Positions 50,981 to 59,700 of a stretch of 64,000 bases of DNA are shown here, one piece after another. The notes under the pieces were generated by a model that made no database searches, was not told the DNA's origin, and saw only the letters and a list, made by a program, of their open reading frames with translations. The stretch covers positions 44,021-108,020 of the forward strand of contig NZ_WPNZ01000033.1 in assembly GCF_009755605.1 (NCBI RefSeq), in the 5' to 3' direction. This DNA comes from Streptomyces typhae (GTDB taxonomy: Bacteria > Actinomycetota > Actinomycetes > Streptomycetales > Streptomycetaceae). The stretch's first letter is position 1. Each line of letters starts with the position of its first letter. A program made the translations under genes and the position numbers.

Positions 50981-52312
50981 TCAGGAGCTCTTCACGGCTG
51001 GCTCAAGGATAGCCACACACTCCACATGCGACGTCATCGGAAAAAGATCAAAAGCCCGAAGCATCCGCACCTTGTACCCGCCCTCCCGGAAGTACCCCAA
51101 GTCCCGAGCCAGCGCAGCAGGATCGCACGCCACGTAGGCGATCCGTCGCGCCCCCAGCCCGGTCAGGTGGCGGACCGTCTGCTTGCCCGCGCCCGCGCGG
51201 GGCGGGTCCAGGACGATGACGTCGACCTCCGTGATGCCCGTGCGCGGCAGGATCGACTCGACCTTGCCCTGTTCGATGCGGACGCGGTCGAAAGCGGCCA
51301 GGTTGTGGCGGGCGTCCTCCACCGCACGTTTGCCGGACTCGATGCCGAGGACGGCACCCTCCTCGCCCACGCGGTCCGCGATCGCGCCCGCGAAGAGGCC
51401 GACGCCGCAGTAGAGGTCCAGGGCCATCTCGCCCTTGCGCGGCAGCAGGCCCTGCATGACCGCCGTCACCAGGGTGTCCGCCGCCTTGGGGTGGACCTGC
51501 CAGAAGCCGCCGTTGCCCACGCGGTACGTACGGCCGTCGGCGCGTTCGCGGACGAAGGGGCGGCCGTGGACCCGGTGCACCCCGCCGTCCTTCTCCTCCA
51601 CGCGGAGGACGGAGACCGGCCTGTCCAGCTTGACCAGAGGAAGGCGCGCCCCGGGACGGGGAGTCAGGATCACCTGGCGGTCCCCCGAACCCGTCGCCGC
51701 AATCGCCTCCACCGACTCCATCCCCGCCCACTCGCGCTGCTCGATCCCCAGCTCCGAGACGCCCTCCGCCGCGATCATGCAGTGGTCGACCGGCTCCACC
51801 TCGTGCGAGCGGTGGCGGCGCAGACCCGCACGGCCGGACTCCGGGTCCACCGCGTACTGGACACGGGTCCGCCACGACGGGACCTCGCCGGCGGGCAGCT
51901 TGTCGCCCTCCGCCGGCATCACCGTGCCGTCCCAGCCCGCCTCCTCGGGCGTCAGCCCGGCAAGCCGCTTCAGCTGCTCAGCGATCACCTCGCCCTTGAG
52001 GCGGCGCTGCGCCCCCGGCTTCGCGTGCTGCCAGTCGCAGCCGCCGCAGCGGCCCGGTCCGGCGTACGGGCAGGGGGCCTGCACGCGGTCCTTGGAGGCG
52101 TCGAGGACCGTGACCGCGTCGGCGCGCAGGAAGCGGGACGACTCGTCGCCCTCCGTCACCCGCGCCACCACCCGCTCGCCGGGCAGCGCGTGCCGTACGA
52201 AGAGGACCTGGCCCTCCTCCGTGCGGGCGACGCAGTGGCCGCCGTGCGCGACCGGCCCCACCTCGACCTCGTACTCCTGGCCCACCAGCGAGTTCTTCGG
52301 TTCAGCCTGCAT
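50981..52312 (-). CDS. rumA: TrmA/RumA-family RNA (uracil-5-)-methyltransferase
   Basis: 443 residues. An N-terminal TRAM domain (about 1-70) is followed by a 4Fe-4S motif CPYAGPGRCGGCDWQH, then the methyltransferase with DLYCGVGLFAGAIAD (motif I), LDPPRAGAG (motif IV) and the nucleophilic Cys in YVACDPAALARD. It methylates C5 of a uracil in rRNA or tRNA using SAM. The order methyltransferase - APC permease - two TrkA - DUF3159 - OB-fold matches what I recall of Mycobacterium tuberculosis Rv2689c-Rv2694c. The last about 15 codons lie in the putative attachment repeat (51012-51040). The ATG at 52312 is chosen over 52330 because homologues start near the TRAM domain. Confidence 0.93.
   Translation of the reverse strand: MQAEPKNSLVGQEYEVEVGPVAHGGHCVARTEEGQVLFVRHALPGERVVARVTEGDESSRFLRADAVTVLDASKDRVQAPCPYAGPGRCGGCDWQHAKPGAQRRLKGEVIAEQLKRLAGLTPEEAGWDGTVMPAEGDKLPAGEVPSWRTRVQYAVDPESGRAGLRRHRSHEVEPVDHCMIAAEGVSELGIEQREWAGMESVEAIAATGSGDRQVILTPRPGARLPLVKLDRPVSVLRVEEKDGGVHRVHGRPFVRERADGRTYRVGNGGFWQVHPKAADTLVTAVMQGLLPRKGEMALDLYCGVGLFAGAIADRVGEEGAVLGIESGKRAVEDARHNLAAFDRVRIEQGKVESILPRTGITEVDVIVLDPPRAGAGKQTVRHLTGLGARRIAYVACDPAALARDLGYFREGGYKVRMLRAFDLFPMTSHVECVAILEPAVKSS
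51012..51040. repeat. Putative attachment site inside the rumA 3' end
   Basis: 29-bp sequence matching 47911-47939 at 27 of 29 positions, in the same orientation. Codes for TSHVECVA of the methyltransferase C-terminus. The integrated segment would be about 47940-51011. Confidence 0.7.
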
Positions 52313-52710
52313 GGCGGGGTGACTCCACAACGTAAGGGGGAAGGGCCGCCTTCCGGCCGGAACGGCCGGGCGACACCGGGACGACAGCCCACCAGTCTAC
52401 GTGGAGACACCTCGACGTGGTGACGCGCCCGCTCTACGTGGTGACACCTCGACGTGGTGACGCCCCCGCTCTACGTGGAGACACGTCGACGTGGAGACGC
52501 CTCCGCTCTACGTGGAGACACGTCGACATGGAGACGCCCCCGCTCTACGTGGAGACACGCCCCCGCCCTACGTGGAGACGCCCCGCCCCACGTAGAGACG
52601 CCCCCGCCCTACGTGGAGACGCCCCCACCCTCGTCCACACGCCCGACCGGGCCGGAGCGCGAACAGCGCCGCCGGGCATCAGGCGCCCGTTCGCCGCCTC
52701 CCGGGCCCCG
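52313..52710. repeat. Tandem repeat array between rumA and the KimA-like gene
   Basis: Four 37-bp units (52395-52431, 52432-52468, 52469-52505, 52506-52542) built on CTCTACGTGGAGACAC and CGACGTGGAGACGC half-units, followed by about four shorter 20-23-bp units to about 52631. Units are head to tail without unique spacers. It lies upstream of the rumA start and downstream of the permease stop. Open frames crossing it are repeat artefacts. Function unknown. Confidence 0.9.
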
Positions 52711-54759
52711 CTACCCCTTCTTGCTGCTCTCCTTCGCCCGCTTCTCCACCGGCCCCCGCCGCACCGACCCCGGCGCGTTCCACTCCTGGCGCCTGCGCGC
52801 CCGGCGCTTCGCCGCCTCGGAGGACTCCAGCTGGTAGGGGACGGACGTCACCATCACGCCGGGCGTGAAGAGCAGACGGCCCTTGAGGCGCAGGGCGCTC
52901 TGGTTGTGGAGCAGGTGCTCGTACCAGTGGCCCACCACGTACTCGGGGATGATCACGCTGACCGCGTCGCGCGGGCTCTCCCGGCGCAGCGACTTCACGT
53001 ACTCGATGACGGGGCGGGTGACCTCGCGGTACGGCGAGTCGAGGACCTTCAGCGGCACGCTGATGTTGCGCCGCTCCCACTCGTCGCGCAGTGCCTTGGT
53101 CTCGGCGGCGTCGACGTTGACGCTCAGGGCCTCCAGGGTGTCGGTGCGCATCAGCTTGGCGTACGCGAGGGCCCGGAGGGTGGGCTTGTGGATCTTGGAG
53201 ACCAGGACGATGGAGTGGACCCGGGAGGGGCGGACGTTGTCGTCGGAGGGGCCCTCGGGGGCCGCGATCTCCTCGGCGACCCGGTCGTAGTGACGGCGGA
53301 TCGCGCTCATCGTCGCGTAGAAGATGCACATGCCGAGCAGCGCCACCCACGCGCCGTGCGTGAACTTGGTAACGAGGACGACGACCAGGACCAGGCCGGT
53401 GAAGAAGGCGCCGAAGGCGTTGATGGCGCGGGAGCGGAGCATGTGGCGCCGCTTGCCGGGGTCGCGCTGCGCCGCCAGATGGCGGTTCCAGTGCCGGACC
53501 ATGCCGATCTGGCTGAGCGTGAAGGAGACGAAGACGCCGACGATGTACAGCTGGATCAGGCGGGTGGAGTCCGCGCCGTAGATGAAGACGAGCAGCGCCG
53601 CGGCGCCCGCGAGCAGGACGATGCCGTTGGAGAAGGCGAGGCGGTCGCCGCGCGTGTGCAGCTGGCGCGGCAGGTAGCGGTCCTGCGCGAGGATCGAGCC
53701 GAGCAGCGGGAAGCCGTTGTACGCGGTGTTCGCGGCCAGGAAGAGGACGAGCGCGGTGGCGGCGGCGAGGACGACGAACAGGAAGCTGCCGTTCCCGAAG
53801 ACGGCCTCGGCGACCTGGGAGATCACCGGGTTCTGGACGTAGTCGGAGCCGACGGGGACGCCGTTCTCCAGGAGGTCCTTGGCGGGCTTCTCGGCCATGT
53901 GGACGTTGGTCGCCATGGCGAGGGCGATGATCCCGCAGAACATGGTGACCGCGAGGGCGCCCATCAGAGCGAGCGTGGACGCGGCGTTCTTGGACTTCGG
54001 CTTGCGGAAGGCCGGGACGCCGTTGCTGATCGCCTCCACGCCGGTGAGCGCGGCGCAGCCGGAGGAGAACGCGCGCAGGAGCAGGAAGACCATGGCGAAG
54101 CCCGCCAGGCCCTCGTGCTCGGCGTTGATCTTGAAGTCGGCCGTAGGGGCCTTCATGGTGTCGTCGAGGACGAAGCCCCGGAAGGCACCCCACGCGATCA
54201 TGATGAAGACGCCCGCCACGAAGACGTACGTGGGGATCGCGAAGAGCTTGCCGGACTCCTTGACACCGCGCAGGTTCATCAGCGTCAGGAGCACGATGAC
54301 GGCGATCGCGCAGAGGACCTTGTGCTCGACGACGAAGGGGACGGCCGAGCCCAGGTTCTCGATGCCCGAGGAGATCGAGACGGCGACGGTCAGGACGTAG
54401 TCGACGAGCAGGGCGCTCGCGACGGTCAGGCCCGCCTTGGGGCCGAGGTTGGTGTTCGCGACCTCGTAGTCGCCGCCGCCGCTCGGGTACGCGTGCACGT
54501 TCTGGCGGTACGACGCCACGACGGTGAACATCAGCACGACGACCGCGACGGCGATCCAGGGGCTGAAGTGGTAGGCCGACACGCCCGCGACGGACAGGAC
54601 GAGCAGCACCTCGCCGGGCGCGTACGCGACGGAGGACAGCGGGTCGGACGCGAACACGGGGAGAGCGATGCGCTTCGGCAGGAGCGTTTCTCCGAGCCGG
54701 TCGCTGCGCAGGGCGCGCCCGATGAGGATCCGTTTGGGCACGTCGGTCAGTTTGGACAC
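52711..54759 (-). CDS. APC-family K+ importer, KimA-like
   Basis: 682 residues. The first about 500 residues hold about 12 membrane helices with segments very like Bacillus subtilis KimA: SSVAYAPGEVLLVLS, SYRQNVHAYPSGGGDYEVA, LLVDYVLTVAVSISSG, LRAFSSGCAALTGVEAISNG and LAANTAYNGFPLLGSILAQD. The C-terminal 180-residue cytosolic domain (HSIVLVSKIHKPTLRALAYA, HNQSALRLKGRLLF) also matches that family. KimA is a high-affinity K+/H+ symporter; the nearby TrkA/RCK genes support a potassium role here rather than amino-acid transport. GTG at 54759 gives the conserved start SKLTDVPKRILIG; its ribosome-binding site is weak. Confidence 0.88.
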   Translation of the reverse strand: MSKLTDVPKRILIGRALRSDRLGETLLPKRIALPVFASDPLSSVAYAPGEVLLVLSVAGVSAYHFSPWIAVAVVVLMFTVVASYRQNVHAYPSGGGDYEVANTNLGPKAGLTVASALLVDYVLTVAVSISSGIENLGSAVPFVVEHKVLCAIAVIVLLTLMNLRGVKESGKLFAIPTYVFVAGVFIMIAWGAFRGFVLDDTMKAPTADFKINAEHEGLAGFAMVFLLLRAFSSGCAALTGVEAISNGVPAFRKPKSKNAASTLALMGALAVTMFCGIIALAMATNVHMAEKPAKDLLENGVPVGSDYVQNPVISQVAEAVFGNGSFLFVVLAAATALVLFLAANTAYNGFPLLGSILAQDRYLPRQLHTRGDRLAFSNGIVLLAGAAALLVFIYGADSTRLIQLYIVGVFVSFTLSQIGMVRHWNRHLAAQRDPGKRRHMLRSRAINAFGAFFTGLVLVVVLVTKFTHGAWVALLGMCIFYATMSAIRRHYDRVAEEIAAPEGPSDDNVRPSRVHSIVLVSKIHKPTLRALAYAKLMRTDTLEALSVNVDAAETKALRDEWERRNISVPLKVLDSPYREVTRPVIEYVKSLRRESPRDAVSVIIPEYVVGHWYEHLLHNQSALRLKGRLLFTPGVMVTSVPYQLESSEAAKRRARRRQEWNAPGSVRRGPVEKRAKESSKKG

Positions 54760-54949
54760 GCAGAGGATCGTAAGCGTTCGCCGGGTACGCCGCCCACCCA
54801 GCACCCCGAGTGTGGGGAATATGGAAATACCGGCCGGGGCGCCGGGGAAATACCGGGCGGGGTGCGGCGGGGCGGGACCGGAGCCGTCGCCCCGGCCCCG
54901 CCCCGCCCTCAGCGCCCCGCCCGGATCACCGGTCGCCTCACCGGCCGTC

Positions 54950-57310
54950 TCACCGGTCGTCGCTGCTCGGAGCCCCGCCGCCGAGCAGCGCACCGGCTCC
55001 GCCGCGCTCCCCGTGCCCAGGGGTCGGCCACTCGGCGGCCCCCTGGCCCCGGGAGGGCCGGGCCTCGTACCCCTGGCCCCCGGAAGGCTCGGCCACGTAC
55101 CCCCGGCCCCGGGACGCCAGCCGCTCCCCGGCCCGCCGCACCGCCTTGGAGGGCCACCAGGTGGCGTCGCCGAGCAGCAGCAGCGCCGCGGGCAGGATCA
55201 TGACGCGGATCACGAAGGCGTCGAGCAGGACGGCGACCGCGAGCACGAAGCCCATCTGCTTCATCTCCAGGATGTGCAGCATCACGAAGCTCGCGAAGAC
55301 GGTGACCATGACGATCGCCGCGCTCGTGACGACCTTGGCGGACGACGCGATCCCGTCCAGTACGGCCTGCCGCGTGGGTACGCCGTCCAGCGCGGCCTCA
55401 CGGATCCGGCTGACCACGAACACCTGGTAGTCCATCGAGAGCCCGAAGAGGATCACGAAGAGGAACAGCGGCACGCGCGAGGAGACGCCGTGCAGAGAGA
55501 CGAAGGACAGCAGGTCCTCGGCCCACTCCCCCTGGAAGACGAGCACGAGGAGCCCGAGCGCGGACGCGGCGGAGAGCAGGTTGAGCACGACGCCGAGCAG
55601 CGCGAGGACGACGGAGCGGAACGCGTACACCGTCATGGCGAAGGTCATCAGGAGCAGGAAGCCGAGGACGAGCGGCAGCTTCTCGTTCTGGTGCGCCACG
55701 TAGTCAATGCCCCGCGGTACCTCGCCGGTGACGGCCGTCTCGACGCCGGGGAGCCTGCCGACCGTCGCGGGGATGTGGTCGCCGCGCAGGTGGTCGAGCG
55801 AGGCCTCGGCCTCCTTCGAGTACGTGGGGTGCGCGGCGTCCAGTTCGAGGGTGGTGGTCCTGCGGTCCGCGGAGACCCGCAGGAGCGGGCCGCCCGCGGG
55901 GTCCGAGAAGAGCGGGTCGGCAGCCGCCCTGCGGTCCAGGTCCCGCAGGGCCCGCCGCACCTCCCCCGCCTGCGACGCCTCGGCCCGCACCACGACGAGG
56001 TGCCGCACGCGCAGCTCGGGGAAGGCGTCGAGCAGCCGGTCGTACGCCTTCATCGCGGGGATCTCGCGGGAGAAGCTGTCACGTGCCGGGTTCTTCAGGT
56101 TCATGTCGAGGGCGGGCAGGGCGAGCGCCACGAGGGCGAGGACCGCGGCGCACAGGGTGCCGAGCGGGTGCTTGCGGGCGGGCGCCAGCAGGGCGTTCCA
56201 GGCGCGCCCCGGCTCCTTCTCGCCGCGGGGGCGGACGGACTCGCCCCGGGCCCGGCGCCGGGCGGCGCGGCGCTCGGTGCGGCGGCCGAGCCGCACGAGC
56301 AGGGCGGGCAGCACGGTCACCGAGCTGACCACGGCCACGGCGACGACCAGGATGGTGCCGCTCGCGAGCGAGTCGAAGATGACGTCACCGGCGAGGAAGA
56401 GCGCGGTGGTGGAGACGATCACGGCGAGCCCGGAGACGACGATCGCGCGGCCCGCGGTCGCGGCGGCGGCCTCCACCAGGGCCTCGGAGGTGAGGCGGCC
56501 GCCCGCGCGGGCCCGCTCCTCGCGTTCGCGCTTGAGGTAGAAGAGCGTGTAGTCGACACCGACGGCCATGCCGATGAGCAGGATCATGCTCATTCCCACG
56601 CCGGTGTCGGGCAGCAGGTGCGAGGCCAGCATCGCCAGGCCCATGGTGGCCGTGATCGACGTGATGGCGAGCAGCAGCGGCACCCCCACCATGACGACCG
56701 AGCCGAACACCACCGCCAGCGTGATCAGCGTGATGGGCAGCGTGATCGCCTCGGAGAACTTCAGGTCCTTGTCACGCTGGTCGTCGACGCCCTTGCTCAC
56801 GGAGGCGTCGCCGGTCTCCTCGATCACGAGGTCCGGGTGCGCCTTCGCCACCTTCGCGGTCTGCGCCTGGAGCGGTGGGACGTTCTCCTGGTCCTCCTGC
56901 TCGGAGCCGTTCAGCTCCACCTGGATCCGCAGGACGCGGCCGTCGGCGGAGCGCACCGGGGGCGCCACCGACGCGACCTCGGGCAGGGCCTTCATCCGGG
57001 CGGTGACGTCCCGCACCGCGGCGCCCGCGGCCGCCTCGTCCAGGCGGCCGGACGCGGCCCGGATCAGCACCTGCTCGGTGGACCTGAGCTGGACGCCGCC
57101 CTCGGTGGCCAGGGCCTCGGCCCGGCCCGCCTCGCCGACGCGGAAGTCCTGAGACGTCGCGCTGTTCATGCCGGCGGCGATCCCGCCGCCCAGGCAGAGC
57201 GCCACGAAGACGAACCAGCCGACGACCGCCCGCCACGGGTGCAGCGCGCTCCACCGGGCCACGCGCACCGTGACCGAGCGCCGCCTTCCCATATCCATTC
57301 CCCCAGTCAT
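54950..57310 (-). CDS. MMPL/RND-family transporter
   Basis: 786 residues. One N-terminal helix (AVVGWFVFVALCLGGGIAAG) and a large extracytoplasmic loop are followed by a block of helices (VDYTLFYLKREREERARAG, MILLIGMAVG), and the module repeats (LFGLSMDYQVFVVSRIREAA). This is the MmpL/ActII-3 layout, about 11-12 helices in all. It should export a lipid or antibiotic-like molecule using proton motive force. It is divergent from an ArsR-like regulator that probably represses it. ATG 57310 is assumed; ATG 57298 in the same frame is an alternative. The gene interrupts the otherwise conserved permease-TrkA order. Confidence 0.92.
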   Translation of the reverse strand: MTGGMDMGRRRSVTVRVARWSALHPWRAVVGWFVFVALCLGGGIAAGMNSATSQDFRVGEAGRAEALATEGGVQLRSTEQVLIRAASGRLDEAAAGAAVRDVTARMKALPEVASVAPPVRSADGRVLRIQVELNGSEQEDQENVPPLQAQTAKVAKAHPDLVIEETGDASVSKGVDDQRDKDLKFSEAITLPITLITLAVVFGSVVMVGVPLLLAITSITATMGLAMLASHLLPDTGVGMSMILLIGMAVGVDYTLFYLKREREERARAGGRLTSEALVEAAAATAGRAIVVSGLAVIVSTTALFLAGDVIFDSLASGTILVVAVAVVSSVTVLPALLVRLGRRTERRAARRRARGESVRPRGEKEPGRAWNALLAPARKHPLGTLCAAVLALVALALPALDMNLKNPARDSFSREIPAMKAYDRLLDAFPELRVRHLVVVRAEASQAGEVRRALRDLDRRAAADPLFSDPAGGPLLRVSADRRTTTLELDAAHPTYSKEAEASLDHLRGDHIPATVGRLPGVETAVTGEVPRGIDYVAHQNEKLPLVLGFLLLMTFAMTVYAFRSVVLALLGVVLNLLSAASALGLLVLVFQGEWAEDLLSFVSLHGVSSRVPLFLFVILFGLSMDYQVFVVSRIREAALDGVPTRQAVLDGIASSAKVVTSAAIVMVTVFASFVMLHILEMKQMGFVLAVAVLLDAFVIRVMILPAALLLLGDATWWPSKAVRRAGERLASRGRGYVAEPSGGQGYEARPSRGQGAAEWPTPGHGERGGAGALLGGGAPSSDDR

Positions 57311-57331
57311 AAGCAGCCCCCGTGCTTCATG

Positions 57332-57362
57332 TGTAAGTAGAGACTTACATGTATGTGTAAGT
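57332..57362. promoter_or_regulatory. TGTAAGT operator cluster
   Basis: Perfect palindrome TGTAAGT-AGAG-ACTTACA (57332-57349) followed by a further TGTAAGT at 57356-57362. It lies 22 bp upstream of the MMPL start and is a good candidate site for the divergent ArsR-like regulator. Confidence 0.75.
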
Positions 57363-57499
57363 GGAGGCTGACAGGTGAAGGGTGGATACGTCAACTGTCA
57401 TGTCGGAGCGTGCGCACGGGCCGCACGGAGGGTTTGACAGTGCTTCATGACGTGCGTAAGCCTTGGCTGACAGGTATCGGAGCGGCACAGAGGCGGGCC

Positions 57500-57907
57500 A
57501 TGAACAGCGAAGAGCTGCTTGCCTTCCTCGCGGCGGTCGGCCACGCCCAGCGGATCCGGATCATCAAGGAACTCGCCGCCGGCACCCTGTACGTCAGCGA
57601 ACTCGCGCGCCGCCTCGGCGTCTCCCGGCCGCTGCTCTACATGCACCTGGAGCGCCTGGAGAAGGCAGGCCTGGTGGTCGGACGCCTGGAGCTCTCCGAC
57701 GACGGCAAGGCCCTCAAGTACTTCGAACTCGCTCCGTTTGACGTGCATTTGAACGTGGATACGATTCTCGCTGCCGCCCGGCAGGACCGGGCGGGCGAGA
57801 CGGGACAGGCCGGGCAGTCCGGCGAGACGGGACAGGCTGGGCAGTCCGGCGAGACAGGACAGGCCGGGCGGTCCGGTCAGCACTCTTCCGAGGAGACGCA
57901 CCCATGA
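57500..57907 (+). CDS. ArsR-like winged-helix regulator with repetitive tail
   Basis: 135 residues. The winged helix spans about residues 1-85 (LLAFLAAVGHAQRIRIIKEL, LYVSELARRLGVSRPLLYMH, LERLEKAGLV). The last 40 residues are three copies of a nine-residue repeat (GETGQAGQS) coded by a 27-bp DNA tandem repeat, then a short tail. No metal-binding Cys motif is present, so the signal is not a thiophilic metal. ATG 57500 is preceded by GAGG. It should control the divergent MMPL gene through the TGTAAGT sites; the downstream small membrane protein overlaps its stop and may take part. Confidence 0.9.
   Translation: MNSEELLAFLAAVGHAQRIRIIKELAAGTLYVSELARRLGVSRPLLYMHLERLEKAGLVVGRLELSDDGKALKYFELAPFDVHLNVDTILAAARQDRAGETGQAGQSGETGQAGQSGETGQAGRSGQHSSEETHP
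57794..57874 (+). repeat. 27-bp tandem repeat, three copies, coding
   Basis: Units at 57794-57820, 57821-57847 and 57848-57874 with a few substitutions; they code for the GETGQAGQS repeats of the ArsR-like protein. The unit is a multiple of three, so copy number can change without a frameshift. Confidence 0.92.
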
Positions 57908-58143
57908 GCGACGCGATCATCCCGATCGCCTTCTTTGTGATCCTTGCCGGTGCGGTCGTCTCCGTGGCGTACTTCCAGACGCAGCGCAGCCGCGAGCGCG
58001 ACCGCGAGTACGCGGCCGCGATGGCGGCCTACCACAAGGCCCTGGAGGCCTCCCGGTCCGAGACCGACGCCGTGCGCGGCCAGCTCATCGAGCTGAACCT
58101 CCGCGTCAAGTCCGTGGAGAGCATGCTGCGCGCCGTGGAGTGA
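57904..58143 (+). CDS. Small membrane protein with coiled coil
   Basis: 79 residues. One N-terminal transmembrane helix (IIPIAFFVILAGAVVSVAYF) is followed by a charged, heptad-like region (RERDREYAAAMAAYHKALEA and the following LRVKSVESML). The start overlaps the regulator stop (ATGA). No family recognised. It may be a membrane tether or partner of the regulator or transporter. Confidence 0.8.
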   Translation: MSDAIIPIAFFVILAGAVVSVAYFQTQRSRERDREYAAAMAAYHKALEASRSETDAVRGQLIELNLRVKSVESMLRAVE

Positions 58144-58282
58144 GGGACCCGATCGGACGCGGGGCCCGGTGCGAAAGCCGTTAACGTGGACTCGAGCACT
58201 ACCGGGGAACAGACGGGGTCGAGAGTCATGAGCAGGGCATTTACGCAGGTCACGAGAGCCATGAGGAGCGCGGGGTAACGAC

Positions 58283-58951
58283 GTGCACATCGTCATCATG
58301 GGGTGCGGGAGAGTCGGTTCCGCTCTCGCGCAGACCCTGGAACAGCAGGGGCACACGGTCGCCGTCGTCGACCAGGACCCCACCGCATTCCGCCGTCTGG
58401 GCTCCGGTTTCGGCGGCCGCCGTGTGACCGGGGTCGGCTTCGACCAGGACACCCTGCGCGAGGCGGGCATCGAGGACGCCGGCGCCTTCGCCGCCGTCTC
58501 CAGCGGCGACAACTCGAACATCATCGCCGCCCGGGTGGCCCGCGAGATGTTCGGCATCGAGAACGTCGCGGCCCGCATCTACGACCCGCGCCGCGCCGAG
58601 GTCTACCAGCGCCTCGGCATCCCCACGGTCGCGACGGTCCGCTGGACCGCCGACCAGATGCTGCGCAGGCTGCTGCCCTCCGGGGCCGAGCCGCTGTGGC
58701 GCGATCCGACGGGCGGTGTGCAGCTCGCCGAGGTGCACGCGTCGGAGTCCTGGATCGGCCAGAAGATCAGCCGCCTTCAGGAGGAGACCGGCGTGCGCGT
58801 CGCGTTCCTCACCCGGCTCGGCGAGGCGGTCCTGCCGACCTCGCAGACGGTGCTCCAGGAGGGCGATCTGGTGCACGTGATGATGCGCACCGACGAGGTG
58901 GAGAAGGTCGAGGCGGCCTTCGCCGAAGGCCCCGAGGAGGGCGGTCACTGA
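58283..58951 (+). CDS. trkA: TrkA-family potassium uptake protein (RCK), first copy
   Basis: 222 residues. A Rossmann RCK_N domain (HIVIMGCGRVGSALAQTLE, then AVVDQDP for NAD(H) binding) and an RCK_C domain from about residue 140 (VQLAEVHASESWIGQKI). It is a cytosolic regulatory subunit that gates a K+ transporter in response to nucleotide. GTG start. It is followed directly by a second RCK gene (one-base overlap), the CeoB/CeoC arrangement of mycobacteria. No TrkH-type channel is in the window; the KimA-like importer nearby is a possible partner. Confidence 0.93.
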   Translation: MHIVIMGCGRVGSALAQTLEQQGHTVAVVDQDPTAFRRLGSGFGGRRVTGVGFDQDTLREAGIEDAGAFAAVSSGDNSNIIAARVAREMFGIENVAARIYDPRRAEVYQRLGIPTVATVRWTADQMLRRLLPSGAEPLWRDPTGGVQLAEVHASESWIGQKISRLQEETGVRVAFLTRLGEAVLPTSQTVLQEGDLVHVMMRTDEVEKVEAAFAEGPEEGGH

Positions 58952-59613
58952 TGAGGGTCGCCATTGCCGGAGCCGGCGCGGTGGGCCGCTCCATCGCCGG
59001 TGAGCTCCTGGAGAACGGGCACGAGGTCCTTCTCGTCGACAAGGCGCCGACGGCCATTTCCGTCGAGCGCGTCCCGCAGGCGGAGTGGCTGCTCGCCGAC
59101 GCCTGCGAGATCACCTCGCTCGACGAGGCGGCGCTGCAGCGCTGCAACGTCGTCATCGCCGCGACCGGCGACGACAAGGTCAACCTCGTCGTCTCGCTGC
59201 TCGCGAAGACCGAGTACGGCGTTCCGCGGGTCGTCGCCCGCGTGAACAACCCGAAGAACGAGTGGCTCTTCAACGAGTCCTGGGGCGTCGACGTCGCGGT
59301 GTCCACGCCGCGTCTGATGTCCGCGCTCGTCGAGGAGGCCGTCAGTGTCGGCGACCTGGTGCGGCTGCTGCGCTTCAGCCACGGCGACGCCAACCTCGTC
59401 GAGCTGACGCTGCCGCCGGAGTCGACCCTCGCGGGCACCCGCGTCGGTGACGTCCAGTGGCCCGAGGACACCTCCCTGGTCACCATCATCCGCGGTACGC
59501 GCGTCCTCGCGCCGACCGCGGACGACTCCCTCGAAGCGGGGGACGAACTGCTCTTCGTGGCCGCGCAGGCGCGGGAGGAGCAGCTGGAGGACCTGCTCTC
59601 CGCCCGTAACTAG
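58951..59613 (+). CDS. trkA: TrkA-family potassium uptake protein (RCK), second copy
   Basis: 220 residues. RCK_N domain (RVAIAGAGAVGRSIAGELLE, LLVDKAP) and RCK_C domain (LVELTLPPESTLAGTRVGDV). It is homologous but not near-identical to the first copy, so it is probably a hetero-oligomer partner. ATG 58951 overlaps the previous stop (TGATG). A strong hairpin follows. Confidence 0.93.
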   Translation: MRVAIAGAGAVGRSIAGELLENGHEVLLVDKAPTAISVERVPQAEWLLADACEITSLDEAALQRCNVVIAATGDDKVNLVVSLLAKTEYGVPRVVARVNNPKNEWLFNESWGVDVAVSTPRLMSALVEEAVSVGDLVRLLRFSHGDANLVELTLPPESTLAGTRVGDVQWPEDTSLVTIIRGTRVLAPTADDSLEAGDELLFVAAQAREEQLEDLLSARN

Positions 59614-59627
59614 CCGTAGGCCCTGCG

Positions 59628-59667
59628 CAGGTGGGGGCGCCCGGAACCTTCCGGGCGCCCCCACCTG
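59628..59667. terminator. Bidirectional terminator hairpin
   Basis: Perfect 18-bp inverted repeat (59628-59645 with 59650-59667) around a 4-base loop, between the convergent TrkA and DUF3159 genes. Confidence 0.92.
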
Positions 59668-59700
59668 TGTGAGCGCTTGCCGGCCCTGCGGGCCTCGTCC

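Noticed and set aside
51012..51040. tRNA gene as the attachment site
   Set aside because: The repeated sequence is coding (methyltransferase C-terminus) and no tRNA cloverleaf was seen nearby.
52395..52631. CRISPR array
   Set aside because: Repeat units are directly adjacent and degenerate, with no unique spacers and no cas genes.
52417..57340. Long plus-strand frames opposite the permease and MMPL genes
   Set aside because: Same G+C artefact; translations are His/Asp/Gly/Arg-rich and cross the tandem repeat array.
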